From positions 50,977,452-51,041,451 of the forward strand of contig CM051528.1 in the NCBI GenBank assembly GCA_028017165.1: a stretch of DNA of 64,000 bases. Direction: 5' to 3'. This DNA comes from Herpetospermum pedunculosum (Eukaryota > Streptophyta > Magnoliopsida > Cucurbitales > Cucurbitaceae). The first letter of the stretch is position 1; each line of letters begins with the position of its first letter. The notes under the pieces were generated by a model. It had not been told where the DNA came from. It made no database searches and saw only the letters and a program-made list of their open reading frames with translations. Shown here piece after piece: positions 1 through 10,449 of this stretch. The position numbers and the translations under genes are program-made.

Positions 1-1298
1 TATTAATAATAATATTAAATACTAATATAATAATAAACCTTCCACTATAACCCGGTTTTCAGAAAACCGACTTTTCCAAAATATGAATCAATATTCATAT
101 TTTTCTCCGGTCGAGTATTTAAATCACATTTAAATACAACTTCCTCCTATTATATATTTAAATCACATTTAAATATACAAACCCTCGAACAAACCCTAAT
201 TCAGATTTCTCCGAATTCAACCCTATAGCACTGCTATACCGCTTTATCCGAGCTAGCCAGGAGAACCTAAAGGACCTACAGATCATGAGCTCCAACGATC
301 CGAGATCATTCGGTCAAAACTCTTTTGACCCGAATCGATCAACATTCGTTAACCCCCGGAGACTCCACTAAAGTCCAAGGGCTGCACTCTCCTCACTGTA
401 GATATATTGTGTCCTCTTGATATAACCGTCATTGGTAAGTCGATCCTTCACAGGTTGTCCGTAATCACAGCTGGGTCGTATAAACCGTTTAACCCCTGCA
501 TTACATCTTGTTCCTTAAGTACCACTGACACCTCTAATGAACAATAGATCTTTGGTCCAACCAAGAGATCAATATAAGTCTCTCATCACATGAGAGTGTG
601 AGCTCACATTGTTCAAGCCCTGGAGTCAGCTATTAAGGGAACAACCTATCTACTAACCCTGAAGAGCGGGTTAGGAGTGAATTCCAATCTTGCTACACTA
701 TGTCCCCAGCTACTTATTCGGCTTTATCCCCAAGTTGGTAGGCTTATTGAGCGGGCGTTCCGCCACTCTCACCCGTACAAGTCAAAGGATACTTCCGAAT
801 AAGCAGGAGTTCATAGCAAGCTCAGGATTAAGAACGAGTTACCTAGGCCATCAATGTGTATAAGTCAGTCTCGATCAGTAAACGGTGTTATAAAGAGAGA
901 GTGACTTAATACGCGGTTCGATCTTGTGTAAACTCTTTACACAGGACGCCCTCACTTCTCACATCTTCATGTGGAACGATTCGGATCACATCGTTCTGTA
1001 CAATACAAAGTGAGCCGCATCCAATAGTGTTACCAGGATAAGGTACCCAGCCTTATCCGTATACTATAGATCATTTTGGCAGTATACTTGAACCTGATCC
1101 ATAATCATGTCATACATGAGATTCAAATACTCAAACATCGCCGAGGGTGTTGGTTATTGGTATAGGATAAAACAAGTTTCACTTTAATCCAGTAAACTCC
1201 TTTACTGAATTAAAACTTAATAACTCTTTATTACTAAATAGATTATTTACAAACATAACAGTTTACAAAACACGAGTTTTAGGACATAAAACCCAACA
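1..1298 (-). repeat. Element A 3' LTR (partial)
   Basis: This matches 5548-6845 with no difference noticed. The + strand end CCCAACA at 1298 is the TGTTGGG start of the LTR read on the minus strand. The rest of the LTR (about 1.4 kb, including the ACCGGT array) lies left of the window. Confidence 0.92.
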
Positions 1299-1311
1299 AA
1301 CTCCCACTTGG
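1299..1311 (-). other. Element A polypurine tract
   Basis: Read on the minus strand, CCAAGTGGGAGTT directly abuts the TGTTGGG start of the 3' LTR. AAGTGGGAG-type tracts beside the 3' LTR are typical plus-strand priming sites of plant Ty1/copia elements. Confidence 0.8.
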
Positions 1312-1618
1312 ACTAAAACGTCTGTGGTGTACATGTTAGGTGGAGTAAATGAAATATCTCATATTTCAAGTTTACTCCCACTATCCTTAGTTGAACAACT
1401 CGGAGCCCTAAACACTTTAGGTATTTCTCAAACACTTTAGCCATGAGAAACAGAGTAAACAGAAACAGCATGAAGTGCTGTGAGGAACCCATGTGACTAT
1501 CACATCCTCTCAGAGCACTAAACTTTGAGTTTAATTCACAAACTTTTTGCTACTTCACAAGCTACAAGAAAGCTTAGCTATCACATGGGAAAAACAGCAA
1601 TACAACTCTTATATTCTA

Positions 1619-2365
1619 TTACACATTTGACAAAACTTTAACCGCATTACTTCTCTTCTTCTTGTGAATAATCTTATTACTCACAGAAGGAGGTTCAGAT
1701 TTAGTCCCAAACCCAGACCCTTTCTGGAATTTCACAGAAGTGGTAACATTTACCTCCTTCTCCTTTCCTTTAGAGGTATGCAGGGACTGATATACCTGAA
1801 GCTCGTTTAGAAGAGACGTCAGATTGTATTCTATCTTGTTCATGACCATATTGGCCCTGAAGTGCAGGAAGCTCTTCAGAAGAGATTCCAAGATAAAACC
1901 AACCTGACCTTGTTCGTCAACGGTTGCTCCATTAACTTCTGCAGTATTGAAGTACACCATCATGTTAAGGACATGCTCCCTAACAGAGGTTCCTTCAGCC
2001 ATACGGCAGTTGAAAATGTGCTTGAGGGCTTCATACCTAAGAGATGAGGAAGGTTTTCCAAACATCTCTTGTAGTGAAGCCATGATTTCCTTAGCGGAAA
2101 CCATCCCCTCATGCTTCCTAGACAAGACATCAGATATGCTTGCCAGGAGGTAGACTCGAGCTTTATCATTAGCCCGAATCCAACCGTCGTATGCTTCACG
2201 AACAGTTCGTGAGGCATTTGAACCAGGAACTGGAGGACACTCCTCCGTTAAGACAAATCTCAGGTTGTCAAGAACCAAAACCGCATCAAGGTTCGACTTC
2301 CATGACCCAAAATTTTCTCCGGTTAATTTGTCGTGTGACAACAACTGTATGAACGAACTCGACAT
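1619..2365 (-). CDS. Element A gag-like protein (copia type, no zinc knuckle)
   Basis: An open frame of 248 codons. The N-terminal LTGENFGSWKSNL segment, the FVLTEECPP block, the REAYDGWIRANDKAR helix, and the ILESLLKSF and LTSLLNELQ blocks are typical of plant Ty1/copia Gag (UBN2/DUF4219-like), the capsid protein of the virus-like particle. Autonomous relatives continue into a basic linker, a CCHC zinc knuckle, protease, integrase and RT. Here the frame ends in a basic KKKRSN tail with no knuckle, 320 bp before the 3' LTR, so everything downstream was lost. The ATG at 2365 fits the usual MSSS start. The intact capsid-like frame suggests selection or recency; whether it assembles particles is unknown. 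Confidence 0.85.
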   Translation of the reverse strand: MSSSFIQLLSHDKLTGENFGSWKSNLDAVLVLDNLRFVLTEECPPVPGSNASRTVREAYDGWIRANDKARVYLLASISDVLSRKHEGMVSAKEIMASLQEMFGKPSSSLRYEALKHIFNCRMAEGTSVREHVLNMMVYFNTAEVNGATVDEQGQVGFILESLLKSFLHFRANMVMNKIEYNLTSLLNELQVYQSLHTSKGKEKEVNVTTSVKFQKGSGFGTKSEPPSVSNKIIHKKKRSNAVKVLSNV

Positions 2366-4114
2366 GCTGTAAAGGAATGTAAATCTATTAGTGAAACGGT
2401 TTTAACCTATTTGAACCAATTAAAGACTTTAGCAGTAAATAAAGTACCCAAACTCTTTATTTACTAACAACGATACTTTAGTAGGTCAGAATGGTCGCTA
2501 CCGAATGGTAGTCGAGCACTCCTTTACTAAACCAAGACATTCTTGACTAAATGCTAACTCCGGAATAACTCTTATTCCCATAGCATCTTAGTTATCGTTT
2601 TTGGTCTGGATTTACTAACTCCTTAGCAAATCCCGTAAGTGTGACCCTCCATTTTTAGAATGCACAGAACGGCCCCAACATAGCAACCGAATGGAATGTC
2701 AGTGTTAGGAATGGCCCTGTGTTTCACTATCCATAAATGGTGACTGAGGTGTTCGATCTCCCATGCCCCGCCCTCCGACTGGATCGGTACCACTCTTGGG
2801 CACCTAGCAGGCGAAACATGGGAATCTCACGGTTCAATCCAATGGAGGAGACCGTAGGATGTACTGACGTACTTCCTTCTCCCACTTACTATAGATACTT
2901 ACTCCATTCACCTTGCTATTGAAAGTTGCAAATACCATCCGAATGGGGTTGCCACATTAGCAACACGAGGCCGAGCAAAATTCTCACGTTGTGAACTATA
3001 GGGAGTGCGTAGCAGGAGAGGGATATATCATATATTCCTTCTCAACACATCTACTAAGCATCGTGGACGGTTTTAAGGGTAAACTACTCAGGTTTTATCC
3101 GGCTAAGAAAATAAAACCTTAAGTCTAGGCAAACTATTTACCTGAGATGTCTAGGTTATAAACACTTTTATTAACCTCACACCTCTCACGCACGCTCATA
3201 AAGCCGGGTTAACTTTACTCAAGTACCGGATCGTTCCCAGGTAGGAGGTGTTCCGTAAACCGTCAACTTAAATACCTCCAACCTCGAACAGAATTTCACC
3301 GGGTGAGTTTCTCATAACCTTAGCATTTACGAGATAACGACCTATTCATCTAATGAACCGGACGTCTCATTTAACCCTAAATGAACATGCTTTTCTTTGT
3401 TATAGATTTTTAAAAGTCTATCAAATTTTACAACGCTTTTGCAAAACTTAGACTTTCTACAACAACTCTACATGCTTCTCAAACATGCAACACTAAGGCA
3501 TGGCGAATTGAATATTTAACTTCATAATTAATATAACACTTATATCAATTATGCTCTTAAACATACAATTCCCTAATTCATAACCAATATAACACTTATA
3601 TTGAATCTCATGAATTAAGCATGCATCCTATACATTATAACACTTATAACATACATTATGTATGCAACATGCTTCCTAAGGTGGGATTTGAAATCTATAT
3701 GGCATACTTTATGCTCAAGCAAGGGCATTAATTTAAACCATACATCTCATGCATCCTAGAAATTAATCACACTAAAGCAATTCGGTTTATGGCATCAAGC
3801 AAGCAATGCTAATTATTACAAGCTTGTCAAAACCCCAAGCTAGGTCTTGAAGCACAACGAACTCTTCGAGCAACTCCAAGCACCTCGGCTTCTTGGCTCC
3901 TTGCACACCTTGGCTCGGCAACAACCCTAGACTCTAAGACTAAACGAATTACAGACTCCAAGCCACACAATAAGCCTTATTTAACAAGCCAAGGCTATTA
4001 CATACCAGAGGTAAACAACAAGGAAAGTAAACAATGCCATAAACCAAAATGCTTCAGCCACCCAAGCAAGAAATCAAAACAACCCACCTAGGACTCAATG
4101 AGAGCTTAAAGCAT
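2366..4114 (-). other. Element A untranslated leader
   Basis: About 1.75 kb between the primer site and gag. I found no convincing coding frame. An unusually long leader is common in non-autonomous LTR elements, where it may hold packaging signals; no specific signal is identified. Confidence 0.6.
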
Positions 4115-4126
4115 GCTCTGATACCA
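4115..4126 (-). other. Element A primer-binding site (tRNA-Met type)
   Basis: The minus strand reads TGGTATCAGAGC two bases after the LTR terminus CCAGCA. This is the standard plant Ty1/copia primer site, complementary to the 3' end of initiator tRNA-Met. It fixes the inner end of the 5' LTR at 4129. Confidence 0.93.
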
Positions 4127-4128
4127 AT

Positions 4129-6845
4129 TGCTGGAACCCCCACTCAACCAACTGCGAGGGTCCCGGCCCTCGACCAGAGGCGCAGCGAAAGAAAGGGCTT
4201 AAACAAAAGCCTAAAACTGGTTGAGGACCTTAAACAATCAATAAGGAACGAACTAAGAATTGAAGAAAGATTTCTAACACTTAGAAAATTTCTTGAATTC
4301 GAGTCCACCGGTAAAAACCCTCTCCACCGGAAAACCGACCGGTAAAAGTCAACCGAAAAAGTTGACCGGTAAAAGCCACCGGTAAAAATATCACCGGTAT
4401 ATATCATATATACACCGGTATATATTATACCGAGGAAATACCGACCGGTATATACCACCGGTATATATATATCACGGGTAAATAATATATATACCACCGG
4501 TATATACCACCGGTATATATCACCGGTATATACCATATATACCACCGGTATATATCCCACCGGTATATATCCCACCGGTAAATTTACCACCGGTATATAT
4601 ACCACCGGTAAATTATATATACCACCGGTATATATCCCACCGGTATATATCCCACCGGTAAATATTATATATACCACCGGTATATTTACCACCGGTATAT
4701 ATACCACCGGTAAATTATATATACCACCGGTATATTTTCCAGTGAAGAGAAACCAAGAAAAAGCACCGGTATATATCATATATACCACCGGTATATATCA
4801 TATATACCACCGGTATATATTGACAAAAATACCTTGTTTTGACGTTCGTCTTCTCGTCTACCTCAGCACCTCTACTGCCCCCTCGATCTCTACGTCTCCT
4901 CCGGTCACGAACTTAGCACGGGCACCAACGAGGACCACCCTTAGAGTAGTCCCAACTATTCTCGGGCTTAATAGCGGAGTAGTGAGACTCCTTGAGCTAA
5001 GGGGGTTTGTTGAAAGGGAGGAAGAAAGATGAAGCTTTTGGTTTGTGTTTGGTATTGTGTTAATATGAACTTGATGAACAATTCATCAAGAACATCAAGA
5101 ACATAATACAACAAATCCTTTGAGTTTCAACAACTTGAAATTCAAAAATCAAGGGAAGAAGAATTAACAACTTAGCTCTTCTTCAATCTTTCTCAAAGAG
5201 TCACCTTGATTTTACAACAACCAAAGCAACAACTTCTCTTCTTCTTCAAGCTTCAACCATGGAGATTTCCTTCAACATTTGAAGATTCTCAATCCAAAAG
5301 ACTTGAGAGAAGAAGCACTCACGAGAGAGAGAGAGAAGTAAGTAGTTCTTCAACTTTTTAGTTCTCATCCAAGCCAAATCCAATTGAATAACTCAATTGA
5401 CTTGCTTCATGAGTAAGGAAAAGTAGTAAAGGTGGAAGCCACATGTTGGACATGCAACATAAGATTAATGATAATAATAATAATTATAAATAATTATTAT
5501 TTATTAAAATTAATAATAATTAAAACAATTTTAATTATTTAATTTATTATTAATAATAATATTAAATACTAATATAATAATAAACCTTCCACTATAACCC
5601 GGTTTTCAGAAAACCGACTTTTCCAAAATATGAATCAATATTCATATTTTTCTCCGGTCGAGTATTTAAATCACATTTAAATACAACTTCCTCCTATTAT
5701 ATATTTAAATCACATTTAAATATACAAACCCTCGAACAAACCCTAATTCAGATTTCTCCGAATTCAACCCTATAGCACTGCTATACCGCTTTATCCGAGC
5801 TAGCCAGGAGAACCTAAAGGACCTACAGATCATGAGCTCCAACGATCCGAGATCATTCGGTCAAAACTCTTTTGACCCGAATCGATCAACATTCGTTAAC
5901 CCCCGGAGACTCCACTAAAGTCCAAGGGCTGCACTCTCCTCACTGTAGATATATTGTGTCCTCTTGATATAACCGTCATTGGTAAGTCGATCCTTCACAG
6001 GTTGTCCGTAATCACAGCTGGGTCGTATAAACCGTTTAACCCCTGCATTACATCTTGTTCCTTAAGTACCACTGACACCTCTAATGAACAATAGATCTTT
6101 GGTCCAACCAAGAGATCAATATAAGTCTCTCATCACATGAGAGTGTGAGCTCACATTGTTCAAGCCCTGGAGTCAGCTATTAAGGGAACAACCTATCTAC
6201 TAACCCTGAAGAGCGGGTTAGGAGTGAATTCCAATCTTGCTACACTATGTCCCCAGCTACTTATTCGGCTTTATCCCCAAGTTGGTAGGCTTATTGAGCG
6301 GGCGTTCCGCCACTCTCACCCGTACAAGTCAAAGGATACTTCCGAATAAGCAGGAGTTCATAGCAAGCTCAGGATTAAGAACGAGTTACCTAGGCCATCA
6401 ATGTGTATAAGTCAGTCTCGATCAGTAAACGGTGTTATAAAGAGAGAGTGACTTAATACGCGGTTCGATCTTGTGTAAACTCTTTACACAGGACGCCCTC
6501 ACTTCTCACATCTTCATGTGGAACGATTCGGATCACATCGTTCTGTACAATACAAAGTGAGCCGCATCCAATAGTGTTACCAGGATAAGGTACCCAGCCT
6601 TATCCGTATACTATAGATCATTTTGGCAGTATACTTGAACCTGATCCATAATCATGTCATACATGAGATTCAAATACTCAAACATCGCCGAGGGTGTTGG
6701 TTATTGGTATAGGATAAAACAAGTTTCACTTTAATCCAGTAAACTCCTTTACTGAATTAAAACTTAATAACTCTTTATTACTAAATAGATTATTTACAAA
6801 CATAACAGTTTACAAAACACGAGTTTTAGGACATAAAACCCAACA
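4129..6845 (-). repeat. Element A 5' LTR (2717 bp)
   Basis: The LTR runs from TGTTGGG (minus strand, 6845) to CCAGCA (4129), a TG...CA terminus pair next to the primer site. At 2.7 kb it is about as long as the whole internal region. It contains an AT-only tract (about 5468-5580) and the ACCGGT/TATATA array at 4305-4820. Confidence 0.92.
4305..4820. repeat. ACCGGT/TATATA tandem array inside the LTR of A
   Basis: About 0.5 kb of imperfect tandem units made of the palindrome ACCGGT followed by TATATA, TATATATCCC or AAATTATATAT variants, giving higher-order units of about 13-30 bp. Each unit is self-complementary, so the region could extrude hairpins or cruciforms. A long antisense frame through it encodes only a YIPVVYIPV-type repeat and is not a gene. 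Confidence 0.9.
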
Positions 6846-7362
6846 TGCTTGGGAGTTATAAATCTTGTGGCTTAGATGTCCTATGTAAAAAGAACTCTGA
6901 TCCTTAATGAGCTAAGCACAAGGTTGTAGCTTTTAGGTTTGTCTAGGGAGATGAATGTATATCCAATGTAGTGATGCCAGGGCTTAGGTTGTTCTCTAAA
7001 AGTACCACTGTCACTGTTAATACTAAGACTGGCATGACTCTAAGGAATCCTAGACACATTAAAAATAAGCTAGAAGCATGTACTGAGTCTGGAGTAAAGC
7101 TTGGTAGAATTTGAAACCTTAGGGATAGTGGCATGATATCACAAAAGTAGGTAGATCAGTAGTAGGGGGTTAGCAAAAGCAGTGGGTATAGTAGGCAGGT
7201 GAAGTCAGAAGAAGCTAGACAAGAGGTTAGTTCTAAACTTAGAAGTGTGTCACAGGACAGCATTGCTATAGACAAGAATATAAGGGAGTTAGTGAGTAGG
7301 TAAAGAAGAAGAAACAGCAGCCTAGGTAAGTCCTTAGTATGCTTGAGGACAAGCAAAGCCTT
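6846..7362 (+). other. Element B 3' noncoding region
   Basis: This aligns with 17527-18044 of element D (shared landmarks: AAGAACTCTGATCCTTAATGA near 6890, AGTACCACTGTCACTGTTAA near 7000, AGGACAAGCAAAGCC before the purine tract). Small frames on either strand are not conserved as proteins between copies. Confidence 0.8.
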
Positions 7363-7375
7363 AAGTTTGGGGGTG
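7363..7375 (+). other. Element B polypurine tract
   Basis: AAGTTTGGGGGTG immediately precedes the TGTTAAG start of the 3' LTR. This is the plus-strand DNA primer of Athila-type elements. Confidence 0.9.
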
Positions 7376-9091
7376 TGTTAAGTCTCTGAAAGTGACTTAT
7401 TTAGGACCCATTTAGCTTAAGAAGATGTACACATTTAGGTGTTTTTGTTAGCATTTAGCTTAAACCTATGCTTTAATATGAGAATTAGAAGAAGGTAGCT
7501 AATATAGGACTTATGTACAATAGGTAGAAAAAGGGTTGAAAACCGAAGAAAAGAATGAAAAAAATAACCATTGCGAATGAATTGCGGAATAATTGCAGTG
7601 ATCGCAATTATTCAAGTTAAAACCGTAAGTTGGCTGATCTTTTTCTGTTTAGATCCGACTTTTCAGGGATTCGTCCTTTCTCCTCCATCCATTCTGATAT
7701 ATGACGTTGAAGATTGATGGTTCTCCTTGGCCCAAACGCACCTGCAAACTACTATAAAAGGGGGTCAAAGTCGGAGGTTCAGTCATCATTCGAAGCGCAG
7801 AAGTCTTCTCGCAGTCCACCATTTCCATCTGTTTTCCTTTGCCGTCTGTTGGAGTGAGAGTCTAAGCTTTTGGAACCGATAATCTGATAGGAAGGAGAGG
7901 AGATTCTTCTTCTCTCTCGATTGGATTCATCCAAGCACGGCTGACTTTTCATCGCCATCATTCGAGGCGACTGCCACGGAGTTTTCTAGCAAACCTTTAC
8001 TGTTTTTCTGCTCTGTTCTTCTCATTTCCATTTCTGATCACTGTTGTTCTTAGTTTAGCATTTCAATTACTGCATTTCGTTGTTGTCTGCCTTGGATTCA
8101 GTTTTTCTAAAGCTTTCCTTTGTTATTCAAACACTTAAAGTAATCGAAGTACAATTCTGCATTTACAGTTTCCATCTTGTTCTGCTACGGTTTTGGCTTA
8201 CTCTTTTGCACACATTCCTCTCCTAAGCATGTCTATCTTATCTACCATTTCTGTTCTCTACATATCCATGAGTAACTAAAATCACTTAGGGGCATGCTAA
8301 TGACAGAACTATAGGCTAAAAAACGTGAGTCAAATAGTCGGTTCAACACTCGAACATTGATTGTATGTAAGCTTCATCCCACGGGCAATTTCGATTGGCC
8401 ATCCATTTTGTCCAAAGAACTCCTAACCTCTGGAAGGAGTAAGAGTTCAGAGTCATATAATCATGCTAGCCTTTCATGGTAATCAGGAAACGGCCTAGGA
8501 ATAGGCGTTTCCCTAGTACAAACTAAACACTCCTGTTTTAACAAGGTGCTTAAGACCTTACTTTGAAGTCGAGTAAACTTGAGTCTCTAATGCATGGAAT
8601 CGGACGATACTTGAGATAGAGTGAGTTTGATGTATAGAGAGTTGATTCAAAGCTTGATAATCGTAATAAACTGCCTATAGGATAGTCATTAGTAGCCCTT
8701 AATTCACCCTTTTAATCAGTTTCGCTGCCATTTAATTGCGGATTAATTGCGGTTCTCGCAATTCTGCTAAATTGCATTGTGTGTAGCTGTTTTCTTCTTC
8801 GTTTATTGATTCCATCTCTTGTTCTTTGAGCCTGATTTTAACTTTAACTTGTTTATGGTATATTCCTTTACACATTCAGCAAAACTTAGGTAATTAAAAA
8901 CCAATTTTATCCCCTCAAATTCATCCCATCTTTCTTAACAAACACACTTCGCGAATAGCTAAAAATGAGTCTCTGTGGAAAAAACGAATGAAATATACTT
9001 ACTACTTGCTGTGAGACCATGTATGCTTGCATGTTCTAAGTGCTCTCTCTACCCTTTTGCATATTTATCTTTACACATTGAGCACGCAACA
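7376..9091 (+). repeat. Element B 3' LTR (1716 bp)
   Basis: The LTR starts TGTTAAGTCTCTG and ends GAGCACGCAACA. The TATAAAA box is at 7753-7759, about 378 nt into the LTR, giving a short U3 and about 1.3 kb of R/U5. Palindromic ATTGCGG clusters lie near 7565-7610 and 8736-8765. It belongs to the TGTTAAG LTR subfamily shared with C, D, G and J. Confidence 0.95.
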
Positions 9092-10318
9092 CCTAGGTTG
9101 GTTAGAATTTGGGTTAGTGTTCTGTTGGCCACCCCATGACAGGTTAGGGTGGTTTCTCCAACCAGGGTTATAGGTGTTGGAGTAGGGGTTATTCCTAGGC
9201 TGCTGCTGGCTTCCTACATAGCAGACTGAGGATGGATTCCCAGGGCAGTATTCATAAGGGTGCCCTTCCCCACAGAATCCACAAGTAGGTGCCTCGCCTT
9301 GACTTGGTTGGGTGCCCATTGACATGGCTGTGGCGGTATTGGCACTGGTTTGGAGATTGGCCTGAGCCATTTGTTTAACTAGGTTGGTCAGGGCGTTTAT
9401 TTGGGTGCTCATGGCGCTTAGAGCATCCTTGTCTTGAGCCCTAGTTGGCTCTACTGGATCGTCTGACCACCTACAATGAGATGTTGAGATCTTCTCCAAG
9501 ATCTCATAAGCTTCGTTGTAACTCTTGGACAACATGGAACCTCCAGCAGATGAATTTAGAACTTGTCTGGTGCTGGGGTTGCATCCTTTAAAGAAGACTT
9601 CTATTTGGATACACCATGGAATGCCATGGTGTGGACATTTAATGAGAAGGTCTTTGAATCTTGTCCAAGCTTCGTGAAGAGACTCACTTGGAGCTTGTTT
9701 GAATTTTATGATATCATCACGAAAGGTTGAATTCCTATCAGGTGGGAAATATTTGACTAGGAATTTTTCTGCTAAATCTGTCCAATTGCGGACAGATCCT
9801 GAGGGTAAAGAATTTAACCATGTTTTGGCCTTGTCCCTCAAAGAGTAAGGGAAAAGATATAGCCTCAGGGCTTCTTGGGAAACTCCAGGGATTAGGAATG
9901 TGTCACTAACTCCTAGGAAGTTCCTAAGGTGGTTATGGGGGTCCTCATTTTCTATTCCAAAGAATTGTCCCACAGTGGACAACATTTGGAACATCACTGG
10001 CTTTAACTCGAATGAGTTGGCAGTGATTTCAGGACGGATTATGCTGGGGTTCAGCTCCCCAGGCATAGGTACTAAATATGAAAGGATGGCGCTATCCTTG
10101 TCATTCGCTATTTCAATGGGGTTGCGAGTGACAGGCACCAGGTTTTGATTTACTCCAGCCATTTCTTCTTGAGGTAATTGCGGAGGAATTGTAGTCTCTG
10201 CAATGATTGGAGGTAAAAGGGTTTGTTTAAAGAGACGTTTCTTGGCTCTATTCCTAGCTCTAAGTAATCTCTCGGGCTCAGGGTTGAACTCTAGATCACT
10301 ACTTGGAGTCTCATTCAT
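9092..10318 (-). CDS. gag: Element C Gag, truncated by insertion of B
   Basis: Gag is the capsid/nucleocapsid precursor that packages element RNA in cytoplasmic particles. The frame starts MNETPSSDLEFNPEPERL and carries the Retrotrans_gag core (LRNFLGVSDTF, LRDKAKTWLNSLP, KCPHHGIPW, NEAYEILEKIS) and a zinc knuckle of form CX2CX3HX4C (CGFCGEGHPYEYC). About 409 codons are open, then the B LTR interrupts near SWGGQQN. The apparent C-terminus (RCCVLNV) is read from LTR sequence and is artefactual. It is nearly identical to the visible N-terminus of element J. Not functional as it stands, because pol is separated from it. Confidence 0.92.
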
Positions 10319-10425
10319 AAACTACCCTAAATGGTACCTGAAAAAAGAAATGAAAATGGATCAAATTCAATGAAAAATACTTTGATGTTTCAAACTTAAC
10401 AAACTTCGTTTTCACTTAAAATAAG

Positions 10426-10443
10426 TCCCCGGCAGCGGCGCCA
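10426..10443 (-). other. Element C primer-binding site (tRNA-Asp type)
   Basis: The minus strand reads TGGCGCCGCTGCCGGGGA, six bases inside the LTR end. From memory of plant tRNA-Asp(GTC), this complements its 3' end with one mismatch. It is the usual Athila primer. Confidence 0.9.
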
Positions 10444-10449
10444 AAAACT

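Larger units (their letters stand above)
1..6845 (-). mobile_element. Element A: Ty1/copia-type gag-only LTR retrotransposon, 3' LTR cut by window edge
   Basis: A long direct repeat (1-1298 and 5548-6845, constant offset 5547) marks the two LTRs of a minus-strand element. The internal region (1299-4128, about 2.8 kb) has a tRNA-Met type primer site, one gag-like ORF and a purine-rich tract beside the 3' LTR. No protease, integrase, RT or RNase H is present, so it resembles the non-autonomous TR-GAG class. It sits in the 3' noncoding region of Athila element B: the flank from 6846 (TGCTTGGGAGTTATA) continues sequence matching element D near 17527. The left flank is outside the window, so the target duplication (predicted TGCTT) cannot be confirmed. 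The two visible LTR segments look identical by eye, implying a very recent insertion. Confidence 0.9.
6846..9091 (+). mobile_element. Element B: Athila-type Ty3/gypsy element, 3' end
   Basis: This holds the distal 3' noncoding region (6846-7362), polypurine tract and 3' LTR of a plus-strand Athila element. Its 5' part is left of the window beyond element A. B is inserted into the gag of minus-strand element C: the sequence from 9092 is reverse-strand gag, and the predicted target duplication is CCTAG. Confidence 0.92.

Noticed and set aside
2737..2922. 61-codon plus-strand frame in the leader of A
   Set aside because: Short, on the strand opposite to the element, no recognisable domain; likely chance.
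4144..4788. A 214-codon reverse-strand frame with YIPVVYIPV repeats
   Set aside because: It is a translation of the ACCGGT/TATATA tandem array in the LTR of A. The periodic peptide is a by-product of the repeat, with no start context or homology.
9900..10148. Antisense frames inside gag (also 40707-40955, 43399-43680, 60925-61206)
   Set aside because: They mirror the conserved Gag core, so their similarity between copies follows from Gag conservation. No independent start or codon signal.
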